The translations under genes were made by a program, and so were the position numbers. Below, one piece after another: positions 16,775-25,638 of a stretch of DNA of 64,000 bases (the stretch's first letter is position 1; every line of letters begins with the position of its first letter). Source of the DNA: Aestuariibacter sp. (GTDB lineage Bacteria > Pseudomonadota > Gammaproteobacteria > Enterobacterales > Alteromonadaceae); the NCBI GenBank assembly GCA_017794925.1, contig CP051238.1, forward strand, positions 3,871,950-3,935,949, given 5' to 3'. The notes below the pieces were generated by a model that ran no database searches, was not told the origin of the DNA, and worked only from the letters and a program-made list of their open reading frames with translations.

Positions 16775-17514
16775 TCAGAAAGCTATTTATTTCATTCTGC
16801 ATAACCGGTTGGTTAGGCTTGCCCGTTTTCGCAACTACATGGGGAGACGCCGAAGTTGCAGACCCAATAATGACAGGTGAAACGTGTAAAGTTTCTGAGC
16901 CCGCCAGCTATGGAAGCTACATCTATCAATGGCCGAGTAAGTATGATCAGGTATTTTGGCCTTACACCGACCAGCAGGGAATATGGGTATGTGAAGCATC
17001 TGGTTTCGTAGGATTAATTAGTGATCTTTCGCTTACTGAGCAGGAAAAAAACGAAATTAAGTATTACCTTGCAACCTACATTCCCGATAATTCCACCATA
17101 GAAGGAAAGCTGGCAACGCTTGAAGCCCTGGCAGCATTGCGCGAGTTGGATATGGATGAGCGCAACCATATGAAAAGGCTACTGGCCCGTTGGTACGAGC
17201 AACTGGGAGATCATGTCAAAGCGAATAAATACCGACTGGCTGCACTTTATGAAATCGTTGATCACCTTTCAAATGATGAAGGCAATGAGGTTGATGAATA
17301 CCATCACTTACAATATCTCTATTTAGCCACAGCTTACAGTTATCACTTAGGAAGGACCGATAAGGGTAACACCTACAAACAGGCTTTCGAACAACTGTCG
17401 ATAAACCTGACTGATCCCGATAACCTGGGCTTTGCCGACTATCTTAAAGCACTCCTTGAAGATATTCGTCATATTCCTCCCCGCGGCGCACTGTCTCTTC
17501 CTGTAGAGCAATGA
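16768..17514 (+). CDS. Hypothetical secreted helical protein in the sigma-factor operon
   Basis: A 248-aa protein with a signal peptide (MLIRKLFISFCITGWLGLPVFA, cleavage near ATT-W). After an N-terminal part with two cysteines (ETCKVSE and IWVCEAS), the central region (about residues 95-215) is helical, with spacing suggestive of TPR-like repeats (KLATLEALAALRELDMDE..., ARWYEQLGDHVKANKYR, YLATAYSYHLGRTDKG). It overlaps the previous gene by 7 bp and the next by 4 bp, so it belongs firmly to the same operon. The family is not recognised. A periplasmic partner or sensor for the anti-sigma factor is possible but unproven. Confidence 0.62.
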   Translation: MLIRKLFISFCITGWLGLPVFATTWGDAEVADPIMTGETCKVSEPASYGSYIYQWPSKYDQVFWPYTDQQGIWVCEASGFVGLISDLSLTEQEKNEIKYYLATYIPDNSTIEGKLATLEALAALRELDMDERNHMKRLLARWYEQLGDHVKANKYRLAALYEIVDHLSNDEGNEVDEYHHLQYLYLATAYSYHLGRTDKGNTYKQAFEQLSINLTDPDNLGFADYLKALLEDIRHIPPRGALSLPVEQ

Positions 17515-18491
17515 ATCGGGTCATGAGGTTATCTCCATCACATATTGGTATTGTTTGCGGCGCATTATATGGCCTGTTATTCAGGGTTGTGTGGGAGCTG
17601 GATAAGCTCAGTCATCTGAACGGATTGGTAACAGCGTCATTTTTGTTTCTGGTGCCTTTTGCGATTGGCTATATCCGCATCTATTTTGAACTGAAGCAAT
17701 GCCAGACCATCTCGGCGTCCAGAGCGAGTTCATTAGCGTGGCAGCCTGTTTTTGTTTGTATGCTGGTATCCGTTATTACGCTGCTGGAGGGCAGTATTTG
17801 CGTCGTTCTTGCCTCGCCCGCTTTTCTGTTTTGTGCCAGTTTAGGTGGGTTAGCAGCCCGCTGGATAAAATTACGCCAAGCCAAAGCTTCAGACAAACCC
17901 TTATTGTCTGTCGTACTGCTCCCCCTTTTTTGTACCCCCATAGAGTTGACTGGCTTATCTTCATCCTACCAATACACCGTAAACGACAGTGTAGTTATTC
18001 ACGCCTCACCGGATAAAGTTTGGCGGCAGTTGGGGAATGTAAGTGACATCAGTGAAGATGAACTCCCTCTGTCATTCGGACAACTCATCGGTATACCCCG
18101 CCCGTTGCGAGCGTCAATGACAGGGCTAGAGAACAATGCAGTGCGAACCAGCGAATGGGAAAAAGGCGTGGTGTTCCGGGAAGTCATTACTGCCTGGGAA
18201 CCGGCAGAGCGAATGGCCTATCGCTTTGACATTGATCCCAATCGAATCCCCGACACCGCACTGGATAAACACGTGAAAATGGGAGGAGAACTCTTCTCTC
18301 CTTTATATGGCAGTTATACCCTTCATTTAACACCTGAGGGTTACACGCGTCTTACTCTGAGCAGCACTTTAAGTGACAACACAAACCTGGGTTGGTATTC
18401 CAGACTTTGGGGACGTATGATATTTCACGATTTTCACACTATGTTATTGCAACTCATGAAACAACGCACAGAAAAAGACGTGACCAGCTGA
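17511..18491 (+). CDS. Membrane protein with a C-terminal SRPBCC domain
   Basis: A 326-aa protein. Residues 1-150 contain four likely membrane helices (for example IGIVCGALYGLLFRVVW, ASFLFLVPFAIGYI, PVFVCMLVSVITLL, SICVVLASPAFLFCA). Residues about 158-315 form a START/SRPBCC-like domain, recognisable by the opening NDSVVIHASPDKVWRQLGNVSDIS and the strands through TLHLTPEGYTRLTLSSTL. SRPBCC folds bind hydrophobic ligands. Its ATG overlaps the upstream TGA (ATGA). It is the last gene of the tonB-sigma operon. A soluble ligand-binding domain tethered to four helices is uncommon; which side of the membrane it faces is not clear. Confidence 0.68.
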   Translation: MNRVMRLSPSHIGIVCGALYGLLFRVVWELDKLSHLNGLVTASFLFLVPFAIGYIRIYFELKQCQTISASRASSLAWQPVFVCMLVSVITLLEGSICVVLASPAFLFCASLGGLAARWIKLRQAKASDKPLLSVVLLPLFCTPIELTGLSSSYQYTVNDSVVIHASPDKVWRQLGNVSDISEDELPLSFGQLIGIPRPLRASMTGLENNAVRTSEWEKGVVFREVITAWEPAERMAYRFDIDPNRIPDTALDKHVKMGGELFSPLYGSYTLHLTPEGYTRLTLSSTLSDNTNLGWYSRLWGRMIFHDFHTMLLQLMKQRTEKDVTS

Positions 18492-18525
18492 CGCGGAGAG
18501 TGAGGCATATATCCCCACTCACCCA

Positions 18526-18581
18526 AGCCAACAGCCAACAGCCAACAGCCAACAGCCAACAGCCAACAGCCAACAGCCAAC
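18526..18581. repeat. Tandem repeat, 8 x AGCCAAC
   Basis: Eight perfect copies of the heptamer AGCCAAC occupy 56 bp, starting 34 bp after the SRPBCC gene stop. A 7-bp unit prone to slippage makes this a candidate VNTR. It lies in non-coding sequence 295 bp before the carbonic anhydrase gene, so copy number would not shift a reading frame. Confidence 0.97.
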
Positions 18582-18626
18582 ATAATAAAACACAGCAAGC
18601 TAACACCAACCCAACAATTTTAACAA

Positions 18627-18652
18627 AGTAAAAACAAACCGTTGTTTTTACT
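18627..18652. repeat. Perfect inverted repeat in the sigma operon/carbonic anhydrase gap
   Basis: AGTAAAAACAA and TTGTTTTTACT form an 11-bp perfect stem with an ACCG loop. It has A- and T-rich arms rather than a GC stem plus T-run, so it may be a weak bidirectional terminator or an operator. The rest of the 18492-18875 gap holds the heptamer array and presumably the carbonic anhydrase promoter; TATAGT near 18815-18820 could be its -10 element. Confidence 0.6.
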
Positions 18653-18875
18653 AAGATTTCAAGCTAAAAAACGATACAGTATTTTGTCGCAAAATATCGC
18701 TAATTTGCAGCAATTCATACTGAGTTCCTGTCGTTTAACCCGCTAATTATCCGCTCTACCGCAAGCGCACCTCATGATAGTCATTAGCTATCACCGAGTG
18801 CGATTTTAAACTATATAGTAATCACAGAATATGACTATCAGATATTTTATTTTCTTCTATATCCGGAGCCTTCCT

Positions 18876-19523
18876 ATGGATCATGTAATTTCTGGTGTCG
18901 CTAAATTTCAGCGTGATGTTTTTCCTGAGCAACAAGACACGTTTAAAAAACTGGCCAATGGCCAGAGCCCTGAAGTGCTATTTATTACCTGTGCAGATTC
19001 ACGCATCGATCCAAACCTGGTGACACAAACCGCCCCGGGCGAACTATTCATTTGCCGTAACGCCGGTAACATCGTCCCCCCTCACAGCAACCAAACAGGT
19101 GGAATGACTGCCTCTATTGAATTTGCTGTAGCCGCCCTTGGCGTTCAGCATATTGTTATTTGTGGTCACACCGATTGCGGTGCCATGAAAGGCGCTATCA
19201 CACCAGACAAACTCGATAGCCTGCCGCACGTTAAAGAGTGGCTGGGTCACTGCCGCTGTGCGACGGAAGTGGTGAAAGAAAAGCATGGTGAAGTCACAAT
19301 GAACCATTTGGACGACGTCACTAAGGAAAATGTATTGCAGCAATTGCAACATATCAAAACGCACCCTGCCGTAGCGGCAAAGCTGGCAACAGGTGCCGTG
19401 CAGTTGCATGGCTGGGTTTACAATATTGAACACGGCACTATCGCCTGCTGGAACCCGCAAACTAAGACATTTGAAGAAATGGAACAAGCTTACGCGGAAT
19501 CCAAACTCGCAGCCGCAATATAA
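18876..19523 (+). CDS. Beta-class carbonic anhydrase
   Basis: A zinc enzyme interconverting CO2 and bicarbonate, 215 aa. The zinc ligands are C39, H98 and C101, and the catalytic dyad is D41-R43 (motifs ITCADSR and GHTDCG). The ATG at 18876 is preferred over an in-frame ATG 45 nt upstream because GGAG at 18865-18868 is well placed and the family's N-terminus begins here. Only 10 nt separate it from a SulP transporter gene. Such pairs, a carbonic anhydrase with a SulP anion transporter, are found in many marine bacteria and are thought to serve bicarbonate supply. Confidence 0.94.
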   Translation: MDHVISGVAKFQRDVFPEQQDTFKKLANGQSPEVLFITCADSRIDPNLVTQTAPGELFICRNAGNIVPPHSNQTGGMTASIEFAVAALGVQHIVICGHTDCGAMKGAITPDKLDSLPHVKEWLGHCRCATEVVKEKHGEVTMNHLDDVTKENVLQQLQHIKTHPAVAAKLATGAVQLHGWVYNIEHGTIACWNPQTKTFEEMEQAYAESKLAAAI

Positions 19524-19533
19524 GGATTAACTG

Positions 19534-21072
19534 ATGAAAATGGATCTCTCATTCAAACATATTAAGCAGGATCTGCCTGCCAGTATTGTCGTTTTCTTCG
19601 TTGCTCTGCCACTGTGCTTAGGCATTGCGCTGGCCTCAGGCGCGCCGTTGTTTTCGGGTATTATTGCCGGTATCGTTGGCGGAATTGTCGTTGGTATGGC
19701 GAGTGGTTCCCGCTTAGGTGTTAGTGGTCCGGCGGCTGGGTTAGCCGTCATTGTTTTTGACGCCATTGCCACACTTGGAAGTTGGGAATTGTTTCTCTGC
19801 GCCGTCGTTTTAGCCGGTGTATTCCAGATCGCACTGGGCTATTTACGCGCCGGATTCGTTGCGTATTTTTTCCCAACATCAGTCATCACCGGCATGTTAA
19901 CGGGTATTGGTTTGCTGATTATTCTTAAACAGCTTCCTTATCTACTGGGTTGGCACGCCGATTTTCTCGGCGAGCAGGCGTTTCAGCAATTTAATGGCGA
20001 AAATACATTTTCTGCCATCACCCATGCCATCTCTCAGATTTCATTACCGGCCTTGCTGATCTCAGCATTCTCGCTGGCGTTGTTAGTGGTGTGGGACAAA
20101 TACCTGACGCCAAAACACAAGATCTTCCAACTTATTCAAGGGCCTATTGTGGTTGTCTTGCTGGGTATTGTCTTTACCGTTATTCTCAACCAGGCCAGTG
20201 CGCCATTGAGCGTGGACCAATTGGTGTCTCTACCGGTAATCAGCAGTTTCTCTGACTTAACAAACGAGATGGCTTTCCCTGCCTTTGAGCAAATGTTTAG
20301 TCTGGACGTACTAACCGTTGCGGCTGTCATGGCCATTGTTGCCAGTATAGAAACCCTGCTTAGTGTGGAAGCCACCGACAAACTGGATCCACAGCGCAAT
20401 ACCACGCCCACTAACCGCGAATTAAAAGCGCAGGGATTGGGTAATATTTTTTCTGGCCTGCTTGGTGGCTTACCCGTTACCCAGGTAATTGTGAGAAGTT
20501 CAGCCAACATTGCCTTTGGTGCCAAATCGAAACTGAGTGCCATCATGCACGGCTTTTTCCTGCTGATTGCCGTTGTGGCTATTGGTGGGTTGCTTAATCT
20601 CATTCCATTGGCATCACTTGCTGCGGTATTAATTATTGTGGGCTACAAACTGGCTAAACCGGCTACATTTTCCGTGATGTACCGCGCGGGCTGGGAACAG
20701 TTTTTACCCTTTATGGCTACGATCATTGTGATGCTGGTTACCGATCTGTTGTCAGGTGTGATTGCCGGATTAGCCGTGAGCGTATTTTTTACCCTCAAGC
20801 ACAGCTACAAGAACTCGTTCCACTTCCGCGATACCGTAGACAACCAGAACGAACTGGAAACCCATCACATTGTGCTGGCCGAAGAAGTCTCCTTCTTTAA
20901 CAAACCCAGTATTTTAAAGAAGTTAAATTCTTTGCCGGAAAACTCAAAAGTCATCCTGGATTTTACTAACTCAAAGTCTGTTGCCTTTGATGTCATAGAG
21001 CTTGTGAAGGACTTTAGTGCAAAAGCACACCATCGCAATATTTCGGTAGAAACCGTGGCGTTAAAATACTAG
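19534..21072 (+). CDS. SulP family inorganic anion transporter (probable bicarbonate)
   Basis: A 512-aa inner-membrane protein with about 10-12 helices and the SulP N-terminal signature (LPASIVVFFVALPLCLGIALASGAP; SGPAAGLAVIV). The motif TNRELKAQGLGNIFSGLLGGLPVTQVIVRSSANI is the conserved SulP segment at about residues 290-323. The C-terminal cytosolic part (about residues 445-512) is a short STAS-like domain (VILDFTNSKSVAFDVIELVKDF). It lies 10 nt after the carbonic anhydrase gene, which points to bicarbonate as the anion, though sulfate cannot be excluded. The start is ATG at 19534. Confidence 0.9.
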   Translation: MKMDLSFKHIKQDLPASIVVFFVALPLCLGIALASGAPLFSGIIAGIVGGIVVGMASGSRLGVSGPAAGLAVIVFDAIATLGSWELFLCAVVLAGVFQIALGYLRAGFVAYFFPTSVITGMLTGIGLLIILKQLPYLLGWHADFLGEQAFQQFNGENTFSAITHAISQISLPALLISAFSLALLVVWDKYLTPKHKIFQLIQGPIVVVLLGIVFTVILNQASAPLSVDQLVSLPVISSFSDLTNEMAFPAFEQMFSLDVLTVAAVMAIVASIETLLSVEATDKLDPQRNTTPTNRELKAQGLGNIFSGLLGGLPVTQVIVRSSANIAFGAKSKLSAIMHGFFLLIAVVAIGGLLNLIPLASLAAVLIIVGYKLAKPATFSVMYRAGWEQFLPFMATIIVMLVTDLLSGVIAGLAVSVFFTLKHSYKNSFHFRDTVDNQNELETHHIVLAEEVSFFNKPSILKKLNSLPENSKVILDFTNSKSVAFDVIELVKDFSAKAHHRNISVETVALKY

Positions 21073-21080
21073 TCATTATA

Positions 21081-21113
21081 AAAACCGGGGCATTGCCAGC
21101 CCCGGTTCTTTCC
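21081..21113 (+). terminator. Terminator of the carbonic anhydrase-SulP operon
   Basis: The hairpin AACCGGGGC/GCCCCGGTT with an ATTGCCA loop is followed by TCTTTCCTTTCTCTTTTTT. It lies 10 nt after the SulP stop. Confidence 0.85.
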
Positions 21114-21211
21114 TTTCTCTTTTTTAGCTTCAGCAGCACTTCTATTTGAAAATCTACCATAGCGGTCTACTTTTATTTTATGGGCTATCGATACCATAAA
21201 AGGAGCGAGAC

Positions 21212-21640
21212 GTGAAAAGCACAGGCGACTTTGAACTTTGGACAACCGGTAATATTCTTAACGCCAGTGTTACTGGTGTCTGGGATGGCGATATTGCCAA
21301 ACGCTATCAGACTGCGTTTTTAAAACAGGCTTCCGCACTTTCCTCAGCCCCTTGGGCGCATATTGTCTATTTGGATAAATGGGTGTTGGGTACACCGGAA
21401 ATAGAGCCAATTATTCAAGCGTTAGCAGGCTGGTGCAACGAAAATAATCTGGTAGCGGCAGCGCATGTCTACAGCCCCAACATGTTGAAGGAATTTCAGT
21501 TAAACAGGATGCTGGCGCCCGGCAGTATTCGTTTCACTCTGCATCATTTTAATGATGTCGATACGGCTATTGTGTGGCTGCATCACGAAGGCTTTCATGC
21601 TGAATACCCGAAACAGGTCATTGCCAAACGTTTTGCATGA
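21212..21640 (+). CDS. Hypothetical protein (142 aa), STAS/SpoIIAA-like
   Basis: A small soluble protein without a signal peptide. The pattern FELWTTGNILNASVTGVWDGDIAKRYQ ... WAHIVYLDKWVLGTPEIEPIIQ ... AAHVYSPNMLKEF resembles the SpoIIAA-like/STAS fold, in which strand-helix units line up, but the match is only by eye. The start is GTG at 21212 with AAAGGAG 7 nt before it, a strong site. It stands alone between two terminator/promoter gaps. No function is proposed. Confidence 0.68.
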   Translation: MKSTGDFELWTTGNILNASVTGVWDGDIAKRYQTAFLKQASALSSAPWAHIVYLDKWVLGTPEIEPIIQALAGWCNENNLVAAAHVYSPNMLKEFQLNRMLAPGSIRFTLHHFNDVDTAIVWLHHEGFHAEYPKQVIAKRFA

Positions 21641-21756
21641 CTGTTAAAGTTCTCTCGCGACAGCTGTTTAAAAGCCCTTCGCTGCCCCAATATTCTAATA
21701 AGTAGGTCAGCTCATTACTGCTGGCTGCTTCTTTCTACAACGGACAAGGACATCCT

Positions 21757-22197
21757 ATGCAGCTCGCTCAGCTCAACATAGCCAAAGCACGTTTTCCGCT
21801 GGACGCGCCTGAAATTAAAGACTTTGTAGACAACCTGGATAAGGTAAACGCCATTGCGGAATCCAGCGATGGATTTGTCTGGCGTTTGAAAGACGAAGCG
21901 GGTAACGCAACCAACATTAAAGTCTTTGACGATCCAGACCTACTGGTAAACATGTCGGTTTGGACATCGCCTCAGGCATTAAAAGACTTCATGTTCAAAA
22001 CCCAGCACAGGGATTTCATGCGAAGAAAAAATGAATGGTTTTATCCTCCACAGAACAACACCTATGTCCTGTGGTGGGTAGACAACGGCCATATACCGAC
22101 GGCAGACGAAGCCATTGAGCGCCTAACACTTTTGCGGGAAAAAGGTGAGTCACCTGAGGCATTTTCATTTAAATCAAACTTCCCGGCTCCTTGCTGA
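21757..22197 (+). CDS. DUF3291 domain-containing protein
   Basis: A 146-aa soluble protein matching DUF3291: it begins MQLAQLNIAKARFPLD and shows the family's pattern NAIAESSDGFVWRLKDE, NMSVWTSPQALKDFMFKTQHRDFMRRKNEWF and YVLWWV. The fold is related to dimeric alpha-beta barrel monooxygenases, but no enzyme activity is established. The ATG at 21757 has ACAAGGACA upstream. It is convergent with the PL11 lyase gene, whose stop lies 49 nt away. Confidence 0.85.
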   Translation: MQLAQLNIAKARFPLDAPEIKDFVDNLDKVNAIAESSDGFVWRLKDEAGNATNIKVFDDPDLLVNMSVWTSPQALKDFMFKTQHRDFMRRKNEWFYPPQNNTYVLWWVDNGHIPTADEAIERLTLLREKGESPEAFSFKSNFPAPC

Positions 22198-22245
22198 ACG
22201 GTCAAAACACAAACCGTTCATGAACAAGAAGCCAGGATTGTTGGT

Positions 22246-25200
22246 TTAGTAAGTCACCACCGCTTCTGGGTCCGTGTTGTAAGTCGTACCATCTTGCATG
22301 GTCAACTTAAACATGTACCAGTACTGATTGCCTTCGACCAGGTTTTGCGTATCCAAAAAGTTACCTGATACCGGTGCTCCGGGGCTTATTCGGGTACGCC
22401 CTCCCAGCTGCTCACTGGTATTACGGTATATCTGGACACTTCGGATGGGCTGGGCAAAGCCTTCCAATGACCAGCTAATTTGAATGCCGCCTTCTACCTT
22501 TTGACTCATCAGGTTTGTTTGAGGCTCTTCATTGGTCTGGGAATACGTAATCGCGGCTTCAGGTTCAGTGTTAAATGTACTGCCATCCTGCATCGTCAGC
22601 TTAAACATATACCAGTACGTTGTACCCGCAACCAGGCTTTGCGTATCAGTCAGGCTACCTGAAACCGGAGCGCTGGGGCTTATTCTTGTGCGACCACCTA
22701 ATTGCTCACGAGTATTGCGATACACCTGCACACCACGTATAGGTTGAGGAAAGTCTTCCAATGACCAGCTAATCTGAATACCGCCATCTACTTCTTCACT
22801 GGTTAAGTGCGTTTTGGGTACCAAAAAGCGCTCGGCAAAAACAGGCCCTTCTTCAACAGCGGTTCCCTCACTGGTAATGAAAGATAACCAGTAATAATAC
22901 TGCTCTCCGCCCAGACTCGACAAGTCTTGCCAGGAGGACTCTGTAGCAGACAATGTAGTCAGTGTTTGCTTAGGTAATTCAGTAGGGTCAATATTGGGAT
23001 CAACGATCCTTGCCCGGGCAATTTCAATACTGACAATATCGACAGATTGTGTAAACCAGGCTAACTGCACCGGATTTTCACTGCTCACTGCATGTGTCTT
23101 GATGACCGGAACCAGACTGGTAGTGAGTGTTGCATAGGTAGGCTCAAGCATAACCTCATGGAACTGACTGGCAAGCTGCAGTTCAGCCCAGTAAAGATAC
23201 GTTACATCAGGTGCCACATCGGTATCAACGAAGCGAGATTCCTCTCGGCCCAACGTTGCTATTAACTGTTTATTTTCCGGATCATCCGATGTGCTTCGAT
23301 AAAGCCGGGTTTGCCGCAACCTGTCTCCATGCTGATAGATATTGACGACAATATGCTGTTCAAATCCGTTTGCTGAAGCCATGGTATATGGCGCAACTCG
23401 TGTGTCAGAAACCTCATATTCGGGTACCTCAACCATATCCGACCCCAGGTAAAAAGCGGGGTGCGGGGGTTGGTTGTACCCCACGTTCTGCCACGCAATT
23501 GCAACGCGATACTGTGTATCTTGCATAAGCGTTGGAAAACGGTACTGCGTTGAATGTGGGGTTGAAAAAATCCGCAACTCGCGGCTATCACTGGTGGCCC
23601 ACATGACTTCTTCCCGCCAGTCGCCGAAGATATCAGCCGACAGTGAAGGCGTGGCTTTCGTGCCATTATTCGACACGACGCCATAATCCGCACCTTCAAG
23701 TAGCGGTGTCGTTCCCATTACATCAGGCAACCACTTTGAAATGGTGGTTTTATCGAGTAATTCACGACTCAAATCCCCATCCCACCAACTGACAAAATTC
23801 ACCGGTGCAGGACGATTACTGCTGATGACGGTACCGTCAGCCGCAACTAACCCGCCTCGGGTCGCCCAATTTTCGTTACCCGCATAATTAGGGTCAATAT
23901 CAGCACTCACTCCCCTGCCAACATCGGCCTGGTTGCTGGGCCGATACCACAGTATTTCGCCGGTCGCTGCATCGTGCAATTCTACGCCGTATTCCACACC
24001 GTTCCTGGTATAGGCCGACGGCGTTTCATGCACCATGTAAATTTCCATGCCCGGACGATTTGGGTCGATATCGGTCATATGCTGCGCATCGCCATGACCT
24101 AACAGTGTTGAATACAGTAAATGCCCGTCATCGTCGATGGTAGCAGCACCATAGACAATTTCATCTTTACCATCGGCGTCCACATCCCCTACGGTAATAC
24201 TGTGTGCCCCTTGCCCATAGGCCAACGCATCTTCGCCGCCATTATTGGTATCGAATTCCCAGCGACGTTGGAATTTGCTATCTACCCAGTCGTAGGAAGC
24301 CACTACCACCCGTGTATAATAACCTCGCGCCATGAACAAACTTGGCTTGCTGCCGTCCAGGTAAGCCACGCCAGCAAGAAAGCGATCCACACGATTACCA
24401 TAACCATCTCCCCAACTGTTGATGTCTCCACGGGGCGGCTCATAATCAATGGTATCCAGTGCTTTTCCCGACAGACCATCGAACATCGTAAGATATTCAG
24501 GTCCGGACAACACGTAACCAGCGTCATTGCGATAGCGCGCATTAGCATTGCCAATCACCTGTCCTTCGCCATCCACTGTGCCATCAGCCGTTTTCATCGC
24601 TAATTCAGCACGTCCATCACCGTCAAAATCGTAAGCAATGAACTGTGTATAGTGAGCGCCTGATCGAATATTCGGCCCTAAATTTATTCGCCACAACTGC
24701 TCGCCTTCAAGGGTGTAAGCATCTATCAGCGTAGGCCCCGTATCACCAGACTGTGAATTGTCTTTCGCGTTGCTTGGGTACCATTTCAACAGTATTTCAT
24801 ACTGGCCATCGCCATCGAGGTCGGCGACGGAAGCGTCGTTAGCTGAGTAGTGGTAAGTCTGTCCTTTGATCCAATCGTCGGCAGGCTTTTGAAGAGGTAC
24901 TGATAAATAGGGTGCTTGCCATGGTTGCACAACATCAGATGTGCTCACGCCTTTAACCTGAGGAGGAAGACGCCCATGTTGTCGACTATAAAAGGCTTTT
25001 ACCTGATAGTTGTCTGATGCCGTACCGAGCTCATCAACAAAAAATGTCGACTCCGTCAGCTTGTCTGGATTGATTTTACGACCATTGCGATAAACATCAA
25101 AAGATACCATTTCGGGATCACTGGCAAGTAAGCGCCAGCTAAGCGCATTGCCTGTTTCTGAGGGTATTACCACCAGCCCTCTGTCCAAATACTCAACCTG

Positions 25201-25344
25201 TGCGCCGGCACTCATGTTGGCAGTAACGCCTTTTATTGGAATCACCGACTGCTTAGCTACGCAACTGGCAGTAAACATAACGGGTAAGAGTGCCGCGGCG
25301 ATACGCCTTGACGACGGTACTCCTTTTAATTGTTCAATTATCAT
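22246..25344 (-). CDS. Rhamnogalacturonan lyase (PL11) lipoprotein with duplicated C-terminal modules
   Basis: A 1032-aa polysaccharide lyase of family 11, cutting the rhamnose-galacturonate backbone of pectin by beta-elimination. The N-terminus has a lipoprotein signal (lipobox FTASC, C28), so it is anchored to the outer membrane. The catalytic beta-propeller (about residues 45-640) shows repeated calcium-binding motifs such as DLDGDGQYE, DFDGDGRAE and DVDADGKDE. The C-terminal 400 residues hold fibronectin-III-like modules; the last two (about 847-938 and 945-1032) are near-copies (GGIQISWSLE..., GGRTRISP..., FKLTMQDG). No other pectin gene is nearby. The ATG at 25344 has GGAAGGACAG before it. 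Confidence 0.9.
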   Translation of the reverse strand: MIIEQLKGVPSSRRIAAALLPVMFTASCVAKQSVIPIKGVTANMSAGAQVEYLDRGLVVIPSETGNALSWRLLASDPEMVSFDVYRNGRKINPDKLTESTFFVDELGTASDNYQVKAFYSRQHGRLPPQVKGVSTSDVVQPWQAPYLSVPLQKPADDWIKGQTYHYSANDASVADLDGDGQYEILLKWYPSNAKDNSQSGDTGPTLIDAYTLEGEQLWRINLGPNIRSGAHYTQFIAYDFDGDGRAELAMKTADGTVDGEGQVIGNANARYRNDAGYVLSGPEYLTMFDGLSGKALDTIDYEPPRGDINSWGDGYGNRVDRFLAGVAYLDGSKPSLFMARGYYTRVVVASYDWVDSKFQRRWEFDTNNGGEDALAYGQGAHSITVGDVDADGKDEIVYGAATIDDDGHLLYSTLLGHGDAQHMTDIDPNRPGMEIYMVHETPSAYTRNGVEYGVELHDAATGEILWYRPSNQADVGRGVSADIDPNYAGNENWATRGGLVAADGTVISSNRPAPVNFVSWWDGDLSRELLDKTTISKWLPDVMGTTPLLEGADYGVVSNNGTKATPSLSADIFGDWREEVMWATSDSRELRIFSTPHSTQYRFPTLMQDTQYRVAIAWQNVGYNQPPHPAFYLGSDMVEVPEYEVSDTRVAPYTMASANGFEQHIVVNIYQHGDRLRQTRLYRSTSDDPENKQLIATLGREESRFVDTDVAPDVTYLYWAELQLASQFHEVMLEPTYATLTTSLVPVIKTHAVSSENPVQLAWFTQSVDIVSIEIARARIVDPNIDPTELPKQTLTTLSATESSWQDLSSLGGEQYYYWLSFITSEGTAVEEGPVFAERFLVPKTHLTSEEVDGGIQISWSLEDFPQPIRGVQVYRNTREQLGGRTRISPSAPVSGSLTDTQSLVAGTTYWYMFKLTMQDGSTFNTEPEAAITYSQTNEEPQTNLMSQKVEGGIQISWSLEGFAQPIRSVQIYRNTSEQLGGRTRISPGAPVSGNFLDTQNLVEGNQYWYMFKLTMQDGTTYNTDPEAVVTY

Positions 25345-25638
25345 CTGTCCTTCCCTTCAGTATTTACATTACGATCAACTGAACCACGGCCGATCGTTAA
25401 GAAAATGTAAATTAGACAAACAAATAATCAACAACAAGCATTGTCACTCTTTATCAATCAATTTGGTTAAAATACGAACTTTTACGGCGAATTCATTTAT
25501 CAGAGTCGGAAACAAAAGATCGTCGAAATTCGGTTATCCTGAGTAAATTAGGTGCGCTACTGCGATAAAAACTATTCAACAATACATTTTTGATGGTATG
25601 TTTAGTTTTATGGTATTACGTACTCGAAAAGAATAATA

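Noticed and set aside
18526..18581. CRISPR array
   Set aside because: The repeats are 7 bp and directly abutting, without spacers; no cas genes are near.
24121..24603. 160-codon frame opposite the PL11 lyase
   Set aside because: Antisense shadow over the calcium-binding repeats; composition reflects the reverse complement of Asp/Gly codons.
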